DNA of 64,000 bases, taken from contig NW_015971541.1 in the NCBI RefSeq assembly GCF_000182565.1, positions 458,067 to 522,066 on the forward strand, given 5' to 3'. The notes under the pieces were generated by a model. That model ran no database searches, was not told where the DNA came from, and worked only from the letters and a program-made list of their open reading frames with translations. Numbering within the stretch: position 1 is the first letter of the stretch; each line of letters starts with the position of its first letter. Position numbers and translations under genes: made by a program. This document shows positions 21,082 to 33,103 of this stretch, piece by piece. This stretch comes from Spizellomyces punctatus DAOM BR117. Its lineage: Eukaryota; Chytridiomycota; Chytridiomycetes; Spizellomycetales; Spizellomycetaceae.

Positions 21082-23689
21082 ATGGCATCTTTGGACTCTG
21101 GATCTCCATCCACTGAAGCAGTCGATAGCAGTCCAGCAAAAAAGGGCCGCATACAAGCTTGCGGTAAGTGAGAGTCATTCCGACAATGTCGGCCACCAAC
21201 TAACATTTTTCATTCCGCCACCCAGACCGATGTCGTGTGCGGAAACGAAAGTGCAACGGCGCTCGCCCTACTTGCAACAACTGTGAAAAGGCTCGGGATC
21301 GAGGGATTCTCGACGTTGAGTGCACCTATGCCGAAAAGAAAAAGCGACCACGGAGGCAGCTGCGAGACGTGCTGATTGAGCGACTAGAAGCACTAGAGGC
21401 GCTATTACGGCCACTGCAGGAGGGAGGCGCTGCCCCTTCTGCCAGCACTGCTGCAGCTGCACGGGCCGAAATGGCTGGCATTATGCAGGGGTTGAGTAGT
21501 GGCCGAAAAGCTGATGCAGTGGAGGACGCAGAAGAGAGCGGAGACGAGCAGGACGAGGACGAAGACGAGAATGATGGTGAGGAGTCATGGATGGACTGGC
21601 AGGAGGGTCAGCGACAAATTGTGGGTACACAACAACAAGCTATTACCATGACAGCGGCAGTCGCCGCTGGAAACCCAACATACTCCTCACCGCCTCCATC
21701 GGATCCTCCTGCGTCAGACGACGACCTGTCCGAAGGTTCACCCGCCATGCCCATCACCTACATGCTCGGTAACGAAGTACCAGTGTTTGACGCAGTATCA
21801 TGGCCATCCCTCGTACCTCCCCATCTTCCTCTCGGGTCTGCCGAGATGACGTACGCAATCGATCCTCAAACGTTTCTGACGGCAATCCATCCATCAACTC
21901 CCATCCCACAATCTATGCAGACAACTGTACCACTAGAACTACCGCATCTCTTCACCCATCTCATCGCCCTTTACTTTGCTTTCATCAATACCTGTATGCC
22001 TCTATTTGACGAGGCTTACTTCTTTTCCAATCTCATCCCAACGAACCGGCACTCCCCAGCGCTGCTATACGCAATCTATGCATACGGATGCTTGCATTCA
22101 CGACATCCAGCCTTGTACCAGGAACCGTACCGTAATCCGAGGACTGCATCGGAACTCTTCCACGCTGAAGCTACAAAGGCATTGGAAGGGGTAACTGATA
22201 CCATAACCCGGTTACAAGTGCTGATTATGTTGGGCAAATGGAGTTTTGGAATGAACCAGCCTGCTAAGGCTCTCCAGTACTTTTGTAAGTTCAAGATGAA
22301 TTTTTCATTCAAGCCTGCATGTTGTCAACCTAATACGTCGGTTGTTTCACAGCATCTGCTATTCAGGCTACGGAAAGGGCGAGGCTTGGTTTCGCCGGTG
22401 GACACGAGGCGAACCGCTTACTCTCGCTCTGGGGAGCCCCCACTTCTTGTGATCCCCGTCATACACTTTTGACATTACGCATCACTTGGATGTTTTGCTT
22501 CACGGCGGACACAATGACTTCAATGGCCGCCGAGTTGAATCCAGCCATGGAAGAGTCCAACTATACACATATTTTGGCCGAAGCGGTGGACTCTTCACGG
22601 GCTAGTCTTGTTTCGCTGCCTGCAACATCATCCCCGGAATTGGAAGATAAAGGTCTTTGGCGCCAACTACTTCATGGCCATCCCAGTTACACGATTCATG
22701 ATTTTCGACCCAATGCCTGGACGCCGTCGCTCGAGCTACTGGAGACTCACTGCGATAGAACGAAACCATGGTTCTTACAATTGCAATTCTTGCTACGGCG
22801 CATTCAGCGATTTTCACGCGACGTACCCTTTGACACTCGTCGATACGAAGGGACTTCCGCGAGTTTGGTCTTCTCTGTGTTGCCAAAACCGAGTGGATGT
22901 AGTGCTCAGGAGAGAGAACAAGAGAGAATTCGTCTGCACAACGTGCTGGTGGAATGGTGGAGCACTTTGCCACCGGAAGAGCGTTCATTTGATAGTTTGG
23001 AAGTATTCAGGGACGGGAGATTACCTCCGCTGCCAAGTGTCGCGCAGCTGGCCAGCTTTCAATATGCTATGATGAATGCGTTTTATATCGCGGCCTTTGC
23101 GCTTGTGCATCATCGGGAGGGAGTGGATTTGGAGATGGACGTTACCGGAACTGCTGGCTACCGTACCTGTGTTACCTTGTCAAACGTACCTTTGGCAACG
23201 TCCGCCGAGATTCTAATGCTGACGATGCGGGCAAAAGCATTCCTCATCCGAGCGATTTATGCTATGAATGGATTCACTACTATTCCCCCTACGCCCTCAC
23301 GATCTCCAGCGGAAGAGTTTAGCCCCGCGTCGCCTGCACCACCTCTTCTGTTCATACAGAATCCTGTGACATGCTATACAGTATGGCTTGTCGGTGCCGC
23401 ATTCCTTGCCTTCGTGTCAAGAGTCCGCCAAAACGGAATAATTCCCCGTTCGGCGCTGCGCGATCCTCTAATACAGGAAGGTCTGGATATTATCACTACG
23501 GTGTATTTACCAATGCTGGAAAGCGGAAGACGCATTTGGACGATAATGGACCTTTATGCAAACAAGTTGAAGCAACTACTGGAAAAGGTGGAGCGCGGAG
23601 AAGTTGTCGGAATTAGACAATGGTCTGGAGCTCGTGCCAGTGAGTTATTGGACATATCTAATGAGCTTAATAGTTCATTACGGCTATGA
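21082..23689 (+). CDS. Zn2Cys6 fungal transcription factor
   Basis: Three exons (21082-21163, 21226-22284, 22353-23689) give 825 residues. The binuclear cluster starts at residue about 27: ACDRCRVRKRKC, then NGARPTCNNC, and a last Cys in DVECTY, giving spacing C-x2-C-x6-C-x6-C-x2-C-x12-C; the last gap is longer than usual. A basic linker and a heptad region (VLIERLEALEALL) for dimerisation follow, then an acidic stretch (EDAEESGDEQDEDEDE). The rest is a fungal-specific transcription factor domain (MHR): LYFAFINTCMPLFDEAYF, LLYAIYAYGCLHSRHP, MLGKWSFGM. Fungal-only family; target genes unknown. The second intron interrupts the MHR at QYFSSAIQAT. Confidence 0.92.
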
Positions 23690-24400
23690 ACGTGATAGAC
23701 ATAGATGGGTTTTTTCTGGTCTGTTCCTATAATTTTTTCTGTCTTATATGAGGCTTTCAATAAATGTAAATGTGTAGTAACCAGCAGAAACTAGTAGCTC
23801 CGACTAGAATTCAATATTTGCCGGCTGAGTTGGGTAGTGTTGTTGCCATGCCAACTGCAGAGCGTCATCACCGTGTATTGACGGAACCGCGTACCTCCTC
23901 ACCTGTAAAGCAACTTGAACTGTTCGCTCTGCAACCTACTACCTTACGATAACTCTGAAGCCTTTCAGTAATAGACTGGATAGTCCTTTATGGAGGCAGA
24001 CAAAGAGGTGGTGCCTGTCTCTCTAGGTAGGAATCCGTTCATCTGTGTCCTTGGGTTCCTTGTGGTCTGATTTAGTGTTTTGAAGCCCCCGAAACAAGTA
24101 TTAGTGAAGAGGAAAGAAAGCGGATTTCTGGAAGAAGCGAGGGAAGTTGGAAAAATGGAAGAAACAGCGTACGGAGCTCTGTTGCCTCGCAAGCTAGCAA
24201 GTCGAGGGCGTCGAGGGTGCAGCGATACTCGCAGTTTGAAGGTGCGGGACTTGGTTCGCTATGCACTGCGTGGGAAAGCAGGGATTACAGTTTTGTGCTT
24301 GAAGGCTGCATTAAACATGCTCGTAGAGTTTGATTGTCGGCATGCACATAGAAGGAGGAGAAAAGTGCTAGAATCTGGATTTTGACAGCACTGAAATCTA
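23690..24400. other. Intergenic region, no convincing gene
   Basis: About 710 bases between the Zn2Cys6 gene and the SH3 gene. A plus-strand frame ending at 24385 begins without an ATG and lacks recognisable motifs; minus-strand frames are equally open. I take the region as UTR and promoter. Confidence 0.45.
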
Positions 24401-25429
24401 ATGTCATCTTCTTCAGCAATACCTGGTGTGAAAGTCAGGGACTTTGCGTTCCCAACTACCGACCCACGTCATTACGGCCTCCCTCTCCCCAAAAATTCCG
24501 CCTCATCCAGTCGAAGCAACAGCAGTGACTGGTTCAATTCCTCTTCAGATGAAGATGAAACCACGTCATATGGATCAGCAGAACGCCTTTTTGAATCCGA
24601 CGACGACGATCATCGGGGACGTGGGCAATACCGAATGCAACCCCGAGCACATCCGAATGATGTTGAGGCACATGATATGAATAATTTGGTATTGCCTGAA
24701 TTTGCGAAACAATTGCGGGAGCACTTGGGTGGAGTTGAGCTAGGGTTTTATCGTGCGCGAGCAATGTTTGATTTCCAAAAAGTAACCGAATGGGAGATGA
24801 CCATAGCGGAGGGCGACGAAATCTTTATTGCTTTTATTGGGTGGCTGGATGGAGACGATGTTGGTAGTGATACCAAGCCTATGGAGATGGATGAGGAAGC
24901 GGAAAACAAGACAGGAGATCCCGAAAAGGAGGAAAAAGCGGGAGAAAAAGAAGTTGGTGGGGAGATAGAGAGGGAGGACACTTCCGGTGATCCACAATCG
25001 ATGGAAAGCGAAGAAGTTGACGACTCAGCAACTCCAACCGCTTCGCGGGACTCAGGTTTAAACGAGCGATGGGCGAGCATCGACTATGTAGCCGATGATC
25101 TACTCACCATTGTTCACGGCGGATCCAAGACAACAGGTGACCTGAATGACAGACCTGCCATCACCGTCCACAGCAACCCAGCACCATCAGACTTGGCGGC
25201 ACAATTGAATCAGTTGTTAGATTATGCAGGTGTGTATGGTGCTGGATGGGCAACCGCATTACGACTCAAGTGTCGAGGGAAGTTGGAGGAGATGGTTTCG
25301 CAGGCGAAATCGAAAGGAAAGGATGCGGAGACGGACACGGAGACCAGACCAAAGAAGGGAAAGGTGAAGATCAAACTGGTGGAAATGGGACTGGTACCTG
25401 GAAATTATATTGAGAAAATAAATCAATAA
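24401..25429 (+). CDS. SH3-domain protein with large acidic insertion (Nbp2-like)
   Basis: A single exon of 342 residues. The N-terminus VKVRDFAFPTTDPRHYG and a Ser/Asp-rich section precede an SH3 domain in two parts: residues 117-147 (YRARAMFDFQKVTEWEMTIA, EGDEIFIAFIGW) and the end of the protein (AGWATALRLK ... GLVPGNYIEKI). Between them are about 130 residues of Glu/Lys/Asp-rich, probably disordered sequence. In Nbp2 relatives the SH3 domain is continuous, so the insertion is unusual. Nbp2 is an adaptor that links phosphatases to MAPK signalling in yeast; that role here is inference. The insertion contains no stop codon and is treated as coding. Confidence 0.7.
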   Translation: MSSSSAIPGVKVRDFAFPTTDPRHYGLPLPKNSASSSRSNSSDWFNSSSDEDETTSYGSAERLFESDDDDHRGRGQYRMQPRAHPNDVEAHDMNNLVLPEFAKQLREHLGGVELGFYRARAMFDFQKVTEWEMTIAEGDEIFIAFIGWLDGDDVGSDTKPMEMDEEAENKTGDPEKEEKAGEKEVGGEIEREDTSGDPQSMESEEVDDSATPTASRDSGLNERWASIDYVADDLLTIVHGGSKTTGDLNDRPAITVHSNPAPSDLAAQLNQLLDYAGVYGAGWATALRLKCRGKLEEMVSQAKSKGKDAETDTETRPKKGKVKIKLVEMGLVPGNYIEKINQ

Positions 25430-25636
25430 AATGCTAAATAGCTGACTGCCGTAGGATGTGCATGTCCCGTGACTAATATCGAAGCTGGTGAAAACTGTAT
25501 TATGTAGAACAGCGCCCGCGACGTCCATCGCCCCATATACGTATGAAATGATATACTATATAAACGTAGATACAGGAAAATTAGAGTCCACGATACCCCA
25601 ATTCTTCTCCCTTCTCGCTTTCCTAGATCCAAACCA

Positions 25637-26606
25637 CTATATCCGCTGCGATTGCTCCAGCTCTACCACAAAATCGATAAGTGGGGTCAGTTCCTTCTTA
25701 TCCAATAGATCAAACTCCCTTGCAAAACAGATAAAGTGCGCAAAAAGGGTATTTAAGTGGCCCTCGGCTGACACATGAAGAATTTTATCGTAGTGCACAT
25801 GGTATATGTGCGCAAAGATTCGGAAAAGTTGCTTAAAGATACCGCGGATGGAGATGAGGAAATTTGGTGGGAATTCGGAGCCTTCAAAGAGAGATGATAT
25901 TATAGGACTTGAAGAAAATGGCATAACCAGAACGGAGATACCAACCTGATTTTGTCGGAAAGACTGTCTCGTCGTTGAGCACGTTTTGAATCCATGTCAT
26001 TACGTAGTCTACGTACTGAGGAGCTGGAATTTTAACCGTTCGGCGTTGACCATCTGTCCAGGTATATTCGGTGCTAATTAAGCATTGTGCCGTCAGTGAC
26101 CCATTTTGCATCTGACCATCGATCGATTCTACCTTGGTCCTGCGTTCATGACTGAGCAATCTCTTGGTGTGCAGAATTCTGCAATTGCACCATAAAACAG
26201 ATTCACGTAGTTGAAGAAATCAAAGGCTAAATGGCGGATTAGATTTGACATAGTTGGAATAATAACTTTGCTGGGGGGAATACTTACTATTGACCGCTAG
26301 CCTATTACAGCAATTTGAGTAAATAATTTAGAATCTCGTCGTGTTCCTTTTTCAATCCCCGTCTGTCTTTCCCTTGCCCCTTCTCACCATTCATTAATGT
26401 CCACATATCGTGGTAACGCCACCACCTTCCGCAAACTGCCGTTGACAAGGGTTGCCTCGACAAATGGCTGACTTAGCCATAGAGGTTTCGCCGTCCCGTC
26501 TTTTTTTGATTTTCCTTTCCCGAATTTGCTGGGAGTTATGTTTTTGAGCCTGCGAAATTTCGTAGGAAGCAGTCCAGCTCAAGCGTTACCTTCCAAAAAA
26601 GTTCAT
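25637..26606 (-). CDS. MOB1: MOB kinase activator (MOB1 family)
   Basis: Six exons (26606-26590, 26549-26388, 26301-26288, 26226-26133, 26073-25946, 25881-25637) give 219 residues, the usual MOB length. Motifs: [30 protein letters not shown] (the LAVN part is a 14-nt exon), [37 protein letters not shown] and [13 protein letters not shown]. The two Cys of FCTPRDC and the two His of AHIYHVH are the zinc ligands. MOB1 activates NDR/LATS kinases in mitotic exit and Hippo-type signalling. The gene is divergent from the RSPH1-like gene, 277 bases apart. Identification is firm. Confidence 0.93.
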
Positions 26607-26883
26607 GTCCTGGGCTTCGCTTGCAAATATTGAAACCAACGAGTGGCAAAGAAAATCGATAGTATCTATTGGACGAGCAGCGGAGTCGTCTGAGCTATTG
26701 GAATCAATTGGCGCCCGATATATAAACAAGATGGCGACGGCAGGCACATCAAGTGGTACCCGCCGGGTCCGGCATCTGGGTTGTCTCGTGACTTTATGCA
26801 TTACCTAAGCGGCAACTCCGCTGGACGTTAGAACATCTCCTCTTTGCAAAAGACTACCTCATTTTGAAGCTTTTTCAGACGCC
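26607..26883. promoter_or_regulatory. Shared upstream region of MOB1 and RSPH1-like genes
   Basis: 277 bases between divergent start codons. The plus-strand frame at 26605-26808 that spans it starts at the MOB1 start and is a shadow. No X-box-like palindrome was clear by eye. Confidence 0.45.
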
Positions 26884-27678
26884 ATGTCAGACGCAGGAAG
26901 CGAGGCAGAATATCAGGAGGAAGGGCCTAGCATTGGGGTATGTTTCCGGATGTTGACATCGTCCGCAAACATGGTGTTTACAGATGTTCAGATCTATGAA
27001 GGAGAGAGGAACGAAAACAAAGAGCGCCACGGCAGAGGGAAGAACATCTTTCCCAATGGGGACATATACGAAGGCACATACTTAAATGGTGCCCGCAACG
27101 GGTTTGGTGTCTACAAGTGGAAGAAAACTAGAGCCCGATATTCTGGTGAATACAAGGACAATCTTCGGGATGGACAGGGAGATTTCGTATATCCTGACGG
27201 ATCTAAATACAGAGGTGAAATACAAGAACTCTCTCATAGTCTCTTCTGGAAGGGCATCAATAACTTTTTCCTAGGTCAATTCAAGGAGGGCAAACGACAT
27301 GGACAAGGAACCTATGTGTATGTGAATGGAGATACATATATTGGCGAATGGGAGAACGATAAGAAACACGGCAAAGGCGCATATACAATCATAGCAAATG
27401 GAAGCAAGGTACGACAGTGTGAAGCAGCTGGATATATGTAAGATTATGAGTTGGCCTGCTGATAATTCCACTCGTAGATGGAGGGTGATTGGAAGGATGG
27501 TTTACTGAAAGGGACTGGCAAAGTGATCCATGCCGATCACATTCTGAAAGCTACATTTATCCAGGGACAGCCGGAGTTACCGGCTAGTATTACTTTTAAA
27601 TCAACTGGATACACTATCCCCGTTACTGATAAAGGGTTATTGGGACAGCGAGCGGTTATGGCGGGTGGGGATGAATAG
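26884..27678 (+). CDS. Radial-spoke-head-1-like MORN-repeat protein
   Basis: Four exons (26884-26937, 26992-27214, 27275-27408, 27478-27678) give 203 residues. After an acidic start ([18 protein letters not shown]) come about six MORN repeats: [84 protein letters not shown] and [13 protein letters not shown]. The acidic start plus the IYEGERNE...RHGRG unit is the RSPH1/meichroacidin pattern. RSPH1 is part of the radial spoke head of motile flagella. This is a main reason to think the fungus makes flagellated spores. Generic MORN proteins exist, so ciliary function is strong inference only. Confidence 0.82.
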
Positions 27679-27943
27679 GGCCTTCTTGTAAATGTTTGGA
27701 TTCCAAGATCAGCAATAGTATGATGACATGTTAGGGTCATTAGTACCTCAATCAAGAAAGTCGTCTGGAATAAGCATATTCCGCATGTGTTCTTATTATA
27801 GTATCTAAATTTCACCTGACCGTCGCTGGAAATCTCAGTCATGATTCGTGCGGAGACAACACGCTACATGACAAAACTGCAAGTTCGCTAATTTGTCCGA
27901 GGCGGGTGCATGTTCTTGCAGCCTTTGATAGTCTGGTACAAGA

Positions 27944-30900
27944 ATGGACATTGACGCCGCTCTCAATATCCAACCGCTGAGTCCCCCAGACAGCGACGGT
28001 TCGTCAAAGTCTAAGGCACGCTGGCGACCCCAATCAGGAGGCTTTGGTATCAAAACCGGCGGGACCAGATATGGAGGGTCTTTTGACAATTTGGCATCAC
28101 CACCAGAACCGCGAGAATCTGGTCCGACGATCGCAACCATCCGACGTTGTGCCTCTTTCAAGGATGCAGGCGGCCTTCCGTCCGATGCTGACTTTAGAAG
28201 CAGCGAAGGTCCGATGGACTTTCCAGCACTCATAGCGCATGGATCGGCTGAGCTTCCGCGAAGTGCAACTGGATCTTTGCCGGGGAGTGGAACAGGGCTC
28301 GTTTCACCAAATCAAACGCATCCTCCTGTGGTGCGGTCAAGATCCTCGTACTCCTTCCAAACGATGAGCAACCTGCTTACCATACCAAACCTTCTGTCCA
28401 ATTTACGCAAAAACTCCATTGCACCTCCGCCAGAGCCGCCAAAGCACGATAGTGGTGCCTCTGTTAAACGTGAGGCGAGGTCACGGGCCGGAACCGCTGC
28501 ACCTGGAGACGGACAAGGACAGGCACCTGAAGATGATGGCTTTTTGAAGGAAATTGGGACGCAGGGATTTGCAGGCATTTGGAATCATCCTATTACAAGG
28601 TAAGTGTTTTTGCGAAGGAGACAGAAGGATCCTCTGCTCACGACGCATGTATCTGCCTTCCAGATGCTATTTTTTAATGTTTTTGTTGTGGAGGGAATTT
28701 GAAAATCTTTATGTATGGCAACGAAAACCCTTCCTTTATCCGTATGGTTCTTTTTATCTGACTAGGTTAACTTTAGTACTTTCGAATGGATGCCCAACAA
28801 TTCCGATTTGATTACCCAACTCTGTACAGCTCCGCTCGCAAGAGTCAAGCATATCGTCTTTATAACACATACCTCGTCAAAACGGCCCCAATGTTTATTC
28901 TCCGCCGCGTTCCACCCGAATACCAAAATGTCCGCAAGGTTATAGCAGCCATCAAGGCCAATATCGATAATCACGATGCGACGCTTTTTGACGACCTGGC
29001 CTTCATGGTCTTGAATTGGTTGGAGGAGATTTACAACGGCACCTTTGACGCCAGTATAGATACAGCTGCAGATGGCAAAAAGGCGGATACGATCCGCTCA
29101 GCGGATTCATTTGCTCCAAGTTTCCGAGCAAGTGCTTTTTATCAGGCGATGAGAAATGATTTACGAGGAACCAGGCATTTGACTACCATTCAATATAATC
29201 GCGCAGCGGAGAGAATTACGGACATGCCATCCGCCGTCTACGATGGAAATGAAGCATGGGAAAAGCTGATGACGTCCTTAGAAGCCATGGGTGTTGACTG
29301 TGAGGTTTTTCGAGTCCGTGGATCAGGTGTTATTGTTCGAAAGTCGTCGCAAAAGGTGGTTGCAGACATGTCCTTTGAACGGTTACCTTTGGTTACTCAT
29401 CTGTTGCGTAAACAGGGGTCAACCTCTGCGTCGAGGACGAGGAGCATGTCATCTCTTGATAGCCGAAAGTCTGCCAATGCTCCTGATACCACAGATGATG
29501 GAAGCGCGAGTCCAAGCAAGGACTGGAAAAGGAACTCCAATGTATGCAGTGTCGCTTTTCTGAAAGATGAGCCCAACTAACCTCGTCTATTACTTTCAGA
29601 ACCAGTTGAACGTAGCATATGGTTCAGGGGAACTCCCACACACATTCGTGCAGTATACAAATGGTGATCAACAATTTTGTGAACATTGTTGCCGTAAGGT
29701 CGCCTATGACAAGGGGAGCGAAGATGCAAGTTCGGCATACCGCTGCGAATCCTGTCGATACATGTGCCACAAAAATTGTCGAAACGCTATCCGGGTTTCC
29801 TGTGTCAAGCCATCGAACACTCTCGAGGTAGAAGATCAAACCGAAGTTTTGTCGGAGAAGATGAAACGGGTAACCGAGAAAATGCAAGCAGTGCAGCGTG
29901 AAGTGGATATTGAAATGAAGATTCGGGACGGACTGGATAATTTACTCCGTGCCAAAGGGAGCTTGGGAGCCAAACCGAGTAGTAGCAAAAAACCGGTACC
30001 AGTGGAAATGGACTCGCAGATGGAACGCTCAAATAAGAAGCTTGATGTGCTCAAGCATGAATTGACCAGATGTCGACTGCAACTGGCGGCTCTGTCTGCA
30101 GCTGCTGCCGCTGCCGCAAACAATCCTTCACTAGTAGAGACGAAAGCCGAAGAAGGTGTACGCCCGCTAGAGCACAAGAGGACGTCAAGTTCGGCAAGTA
30201 CGGTTTTAGCGGACCTCAGTACGGAGGGTGAGGTGGTCAAAGTTGTTACAATGGACTCTGCCATGAAGGCCGAATCTACAAAAACATTCTATATTACCAG
30301 CGAGACGACCGTCAAGCAACTCATCAGAATGGCTCTCGAAAAATTCTTGATGCCAGGTAACGACGAAGATTATATTCTGTCATATACCAGCAGAGATGGA
30401 GATGATGTGCCCCTTCGCCATGAAGATTGTCCTTCTAAGCTCGGATTGAATCTCCTGGAAACGCCATTCCGACTCAAGGTCAATATTGATACAGCTACTC
30501 TATACGAGCATCCCAAGCGTGGAACATCCGCAATGAGACAACCAACGATATCAAAAGAGGATGAAACACGACAACGCAAGCAGAGGGATGTATTGATGGA
30601 AATCATCGAGACGGAAATTAATTATACAGATGATCTGAGGAACATTGTGGGGATTTTCTTTAGACCACTATCAGTGGCCGGTGTTCTGACCTTGGAATCC
30701 GAGAACGATGTCTTCTCAAACGTCAAAACAATTCTCGATATTCACGATGAGCTGTCTGCTACTCTCATTGACAAGCGGGACGAGATGCTTCATAATCACG
30801 TCAGTTTCACGAGCGCTCTACTTCCCAACATTACTTCCTTGTTCGCCAAGCGCTTAGATGCCTTCACGGCGTACGAGACATATTGCAGCAACCAACACAA

Positions 30901-32685
30901 TGCTCGACGGAAGCTGGCTCGACTAAAACAAGATCCTCTATTCACAAAAATGCTGACCCAGTGCGAAGCTAATCCCAAGCTGAACAAGTTAAACTTAGCA
31001 GATCTGTTGGTGAAGCCTATGCATCGCATAACCCGGTATCCCATCCTGTTCAAGCGGCTGTTATCAAATACTGTGAAAGGGTCGTCGGAATACGAGACTG
31101 TCAATGATTTTATCAACGGTATTGAAAAAAAAGTAGCAGATATTAATGAGGGTGTTAGACGTCATGAGGCTGCATATAGGATTAACTTGATTGACGAGAA
31201 CTTGGACTTCAACAACGTAGTTGAGGTAAGGGGTGTACTCTGGCGATTTGGTTCTAAATTGTTTTTTTGACCCCCTTTATTTCCATCAGCGATTCAAGCT
31301 TGCGAATGGGCGCCGGGAACTGATCTCGGAAAAGTCGTTTACCTATCTGAAGAAGAACACCAATGGCACCGTGGAGGTGGTCGTACTGTTCTTCACCGAT
31401 CTCGTCCTCATTGTGCGCCCGAAAAAGGCGGATACTTTCATTTTGTTCAAACCACCGATTCCATTGGAAGCAGCCGTCTTCCTCGATAAGCCCGATGCGC
31501 ATGGTGAGTAGCAGAGAATTTCCTATACTTATCCAAGGAAGGAAGCTAAATGAAAATTAATTAGGCATGAAAAACATATTTCAAATTATCCACCTGCAGC
31601 AAGAAATTCACTCTCTTCAGACCATCAGTGCTTACGATAAAAATGCATGGCTTCAAGAAGCTGAAGCCATCCGGTCACGGTTCTGTTCTATTCATTATGA
31701 CTTTGAGCACAACATACTGCGAGATGCCGCCGATAGGTATCAGGAGGTGGAGATCCCCAGCGAGGGCCCTATGAGTGCGGATAACGTACCCAGTAGCGTG
31801 CTATCTAATAGTCTCAAAACGTCTCCAACAGCTGCGAGACGGCGGAACACATCTGTACCTGCCACGTCCAAGGAACCGAAGCGAGAGAGACAATCACAGG
31901 ACGGGGGTGACATGAGACGAAAAGAGAATATATCGCGGTTTCAGATGAGCGATGGGGACATAAAGCGAACGCCTTCATGGGCCCATATGCTGAAGGGGAA
32001 GAGTACTGACTCGCTCCGACGATCGGCCATGAATGCTGAACAAACGGAGCTGGTTACTGATGATGCAGTAACTCTTCCAACGAAAGCGCTATCGGATGAC
32101 GCCTTTGGTGGCATAGACAGCAGCGAATGGACAGACGACACCATGTCAACAGTAGGAACGTCGTCCAAGACCAGCAGCTTCTTTCGCCGTGGTTCCAACT
32201 CCTCCAGAACATCAAGTAACTCCAAGTCGCTAAATAGCCTACGAGCGAAAAGCGAATTATCCCTTTCCAAGATCTCCCCGGAAAAAGAGAAAAAGGAGGA
32301 AAGAGCGGTAGGGAAATCGGACGACAATTTGTCGAAATCCTCTAATAAGAAGAAAAAAAAGAAGCGAAAGGGGTCGCTCACTGTCACAAAACCGGATACG
32401 GTCGATGTCACCTCGCAAAGCACTCCACCGGTGCCCCCGGAAGCCGTTAGTTCTCCCTTGGATGTGAGCACAATAACTAACGTAGAAGCAAGTCGCGCAG
32501 CGACATATCCAACCCAGGCCACTTCAGTCAGCTCTCCAGTCACTCCGACTACTCCCATTAATAAGATGAACAAGAGGTCATCATGGAACCAAGGTGGAAG
32601 ACCGTGGTGGACCTGGTCCAAGCAGAGTAGCAAAAACATGGCCCCCGAAGCTGGCGAAGCGCAAAACGATCAGGGTGTATCGTAA
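27944..32685 (+). CDS. Multidomain Rho guanine nucleotide exchange factor (RGS-C1-RA-DH-PH)
   Basis: Six exons (27944-28599, 28664-28712, 28777-29541, 29600-31225, 31290-31503, 31565-32685) give 1476 residues. Order: Ser/Pro-rich N-terminus; RGS-like domain at about 219-325 (FLMFLLWREFENLY, AYRLYNTYLV, LFDDLAFMVLNWLEE); C1 zinc domain at about 503-555 (HTFVQYTNGDQQFCEHC, CRYMCHKNC); coiled coil; Ras-association-like domain at about 708-785 (TFYITSETTVKQLIRMALEK); DH at about 820-1020 (LMEIIETEINYTDDLRN, KPMHRITRYPILFKRLL); PH at about 1035-1150; disordered Ser-rich tail. It should activate Rho GTPases downstream of G-alpha or Ras signals. The exon 2 boundary (49 nt) is inferred but is needed to keep phase. 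Confidence 0.85.
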
Positions 32686-33103
32686 GAATTTAGTGAATGG
32701 GATTAACTTAGGTTAGCGCAAATTACATCTGTATGTGTATAAACTATTCATAAAACATTGACAAAATAAACAAACGTAATTTTGGATTGGTCGGGCAAGG
32801 ACAAGGAGTGGATGCTCCTCGACACCTGATATACCTAGTAGATGCTCTTCCAAGTATGTAGGACCTAAATTCCTACTTTGCTTGCTTCTGCAGTAAAAGG
32901 TTCAAATACACAATACAAAATAATATCAAAGATGTCGACAAGATCCATTGTAAACAAAACGGCCTTCTGGATCTAATGCGGATCCAATCGTGGTGACGTT
33001 GACACACATCTGACTCATGGCGTTGAGGTTCTGAATTCCGAGATTTTTTGGGACAGTCATCACATTCCCCCACAGACGAGCCCCTAGAACGGAGTGGAAA
33101 ACC
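32686..33103. other. Intergenic region, no gene seen
   Basis: About 420 bases between the RhoGEF stop codon and the FIS1 start codon. It is AT-rich at first, consistent with a 3' UTR, and otherwise carries only shadow frames. Confidence 0.5.

Noticed and set aside
24080-24385. 101-residue plus-strand frame before the SH3 gene
   Set aside because: It starts at TTG rather than ATG and competing frames on the other strand are equally open.
31941-32639. 232-residue minus-strand frame
   Set aside because: Antisense shadow of the RhoGEF C-terminal exon; hydrophobic runs reflect the Ser/Lys-rich coding strand.
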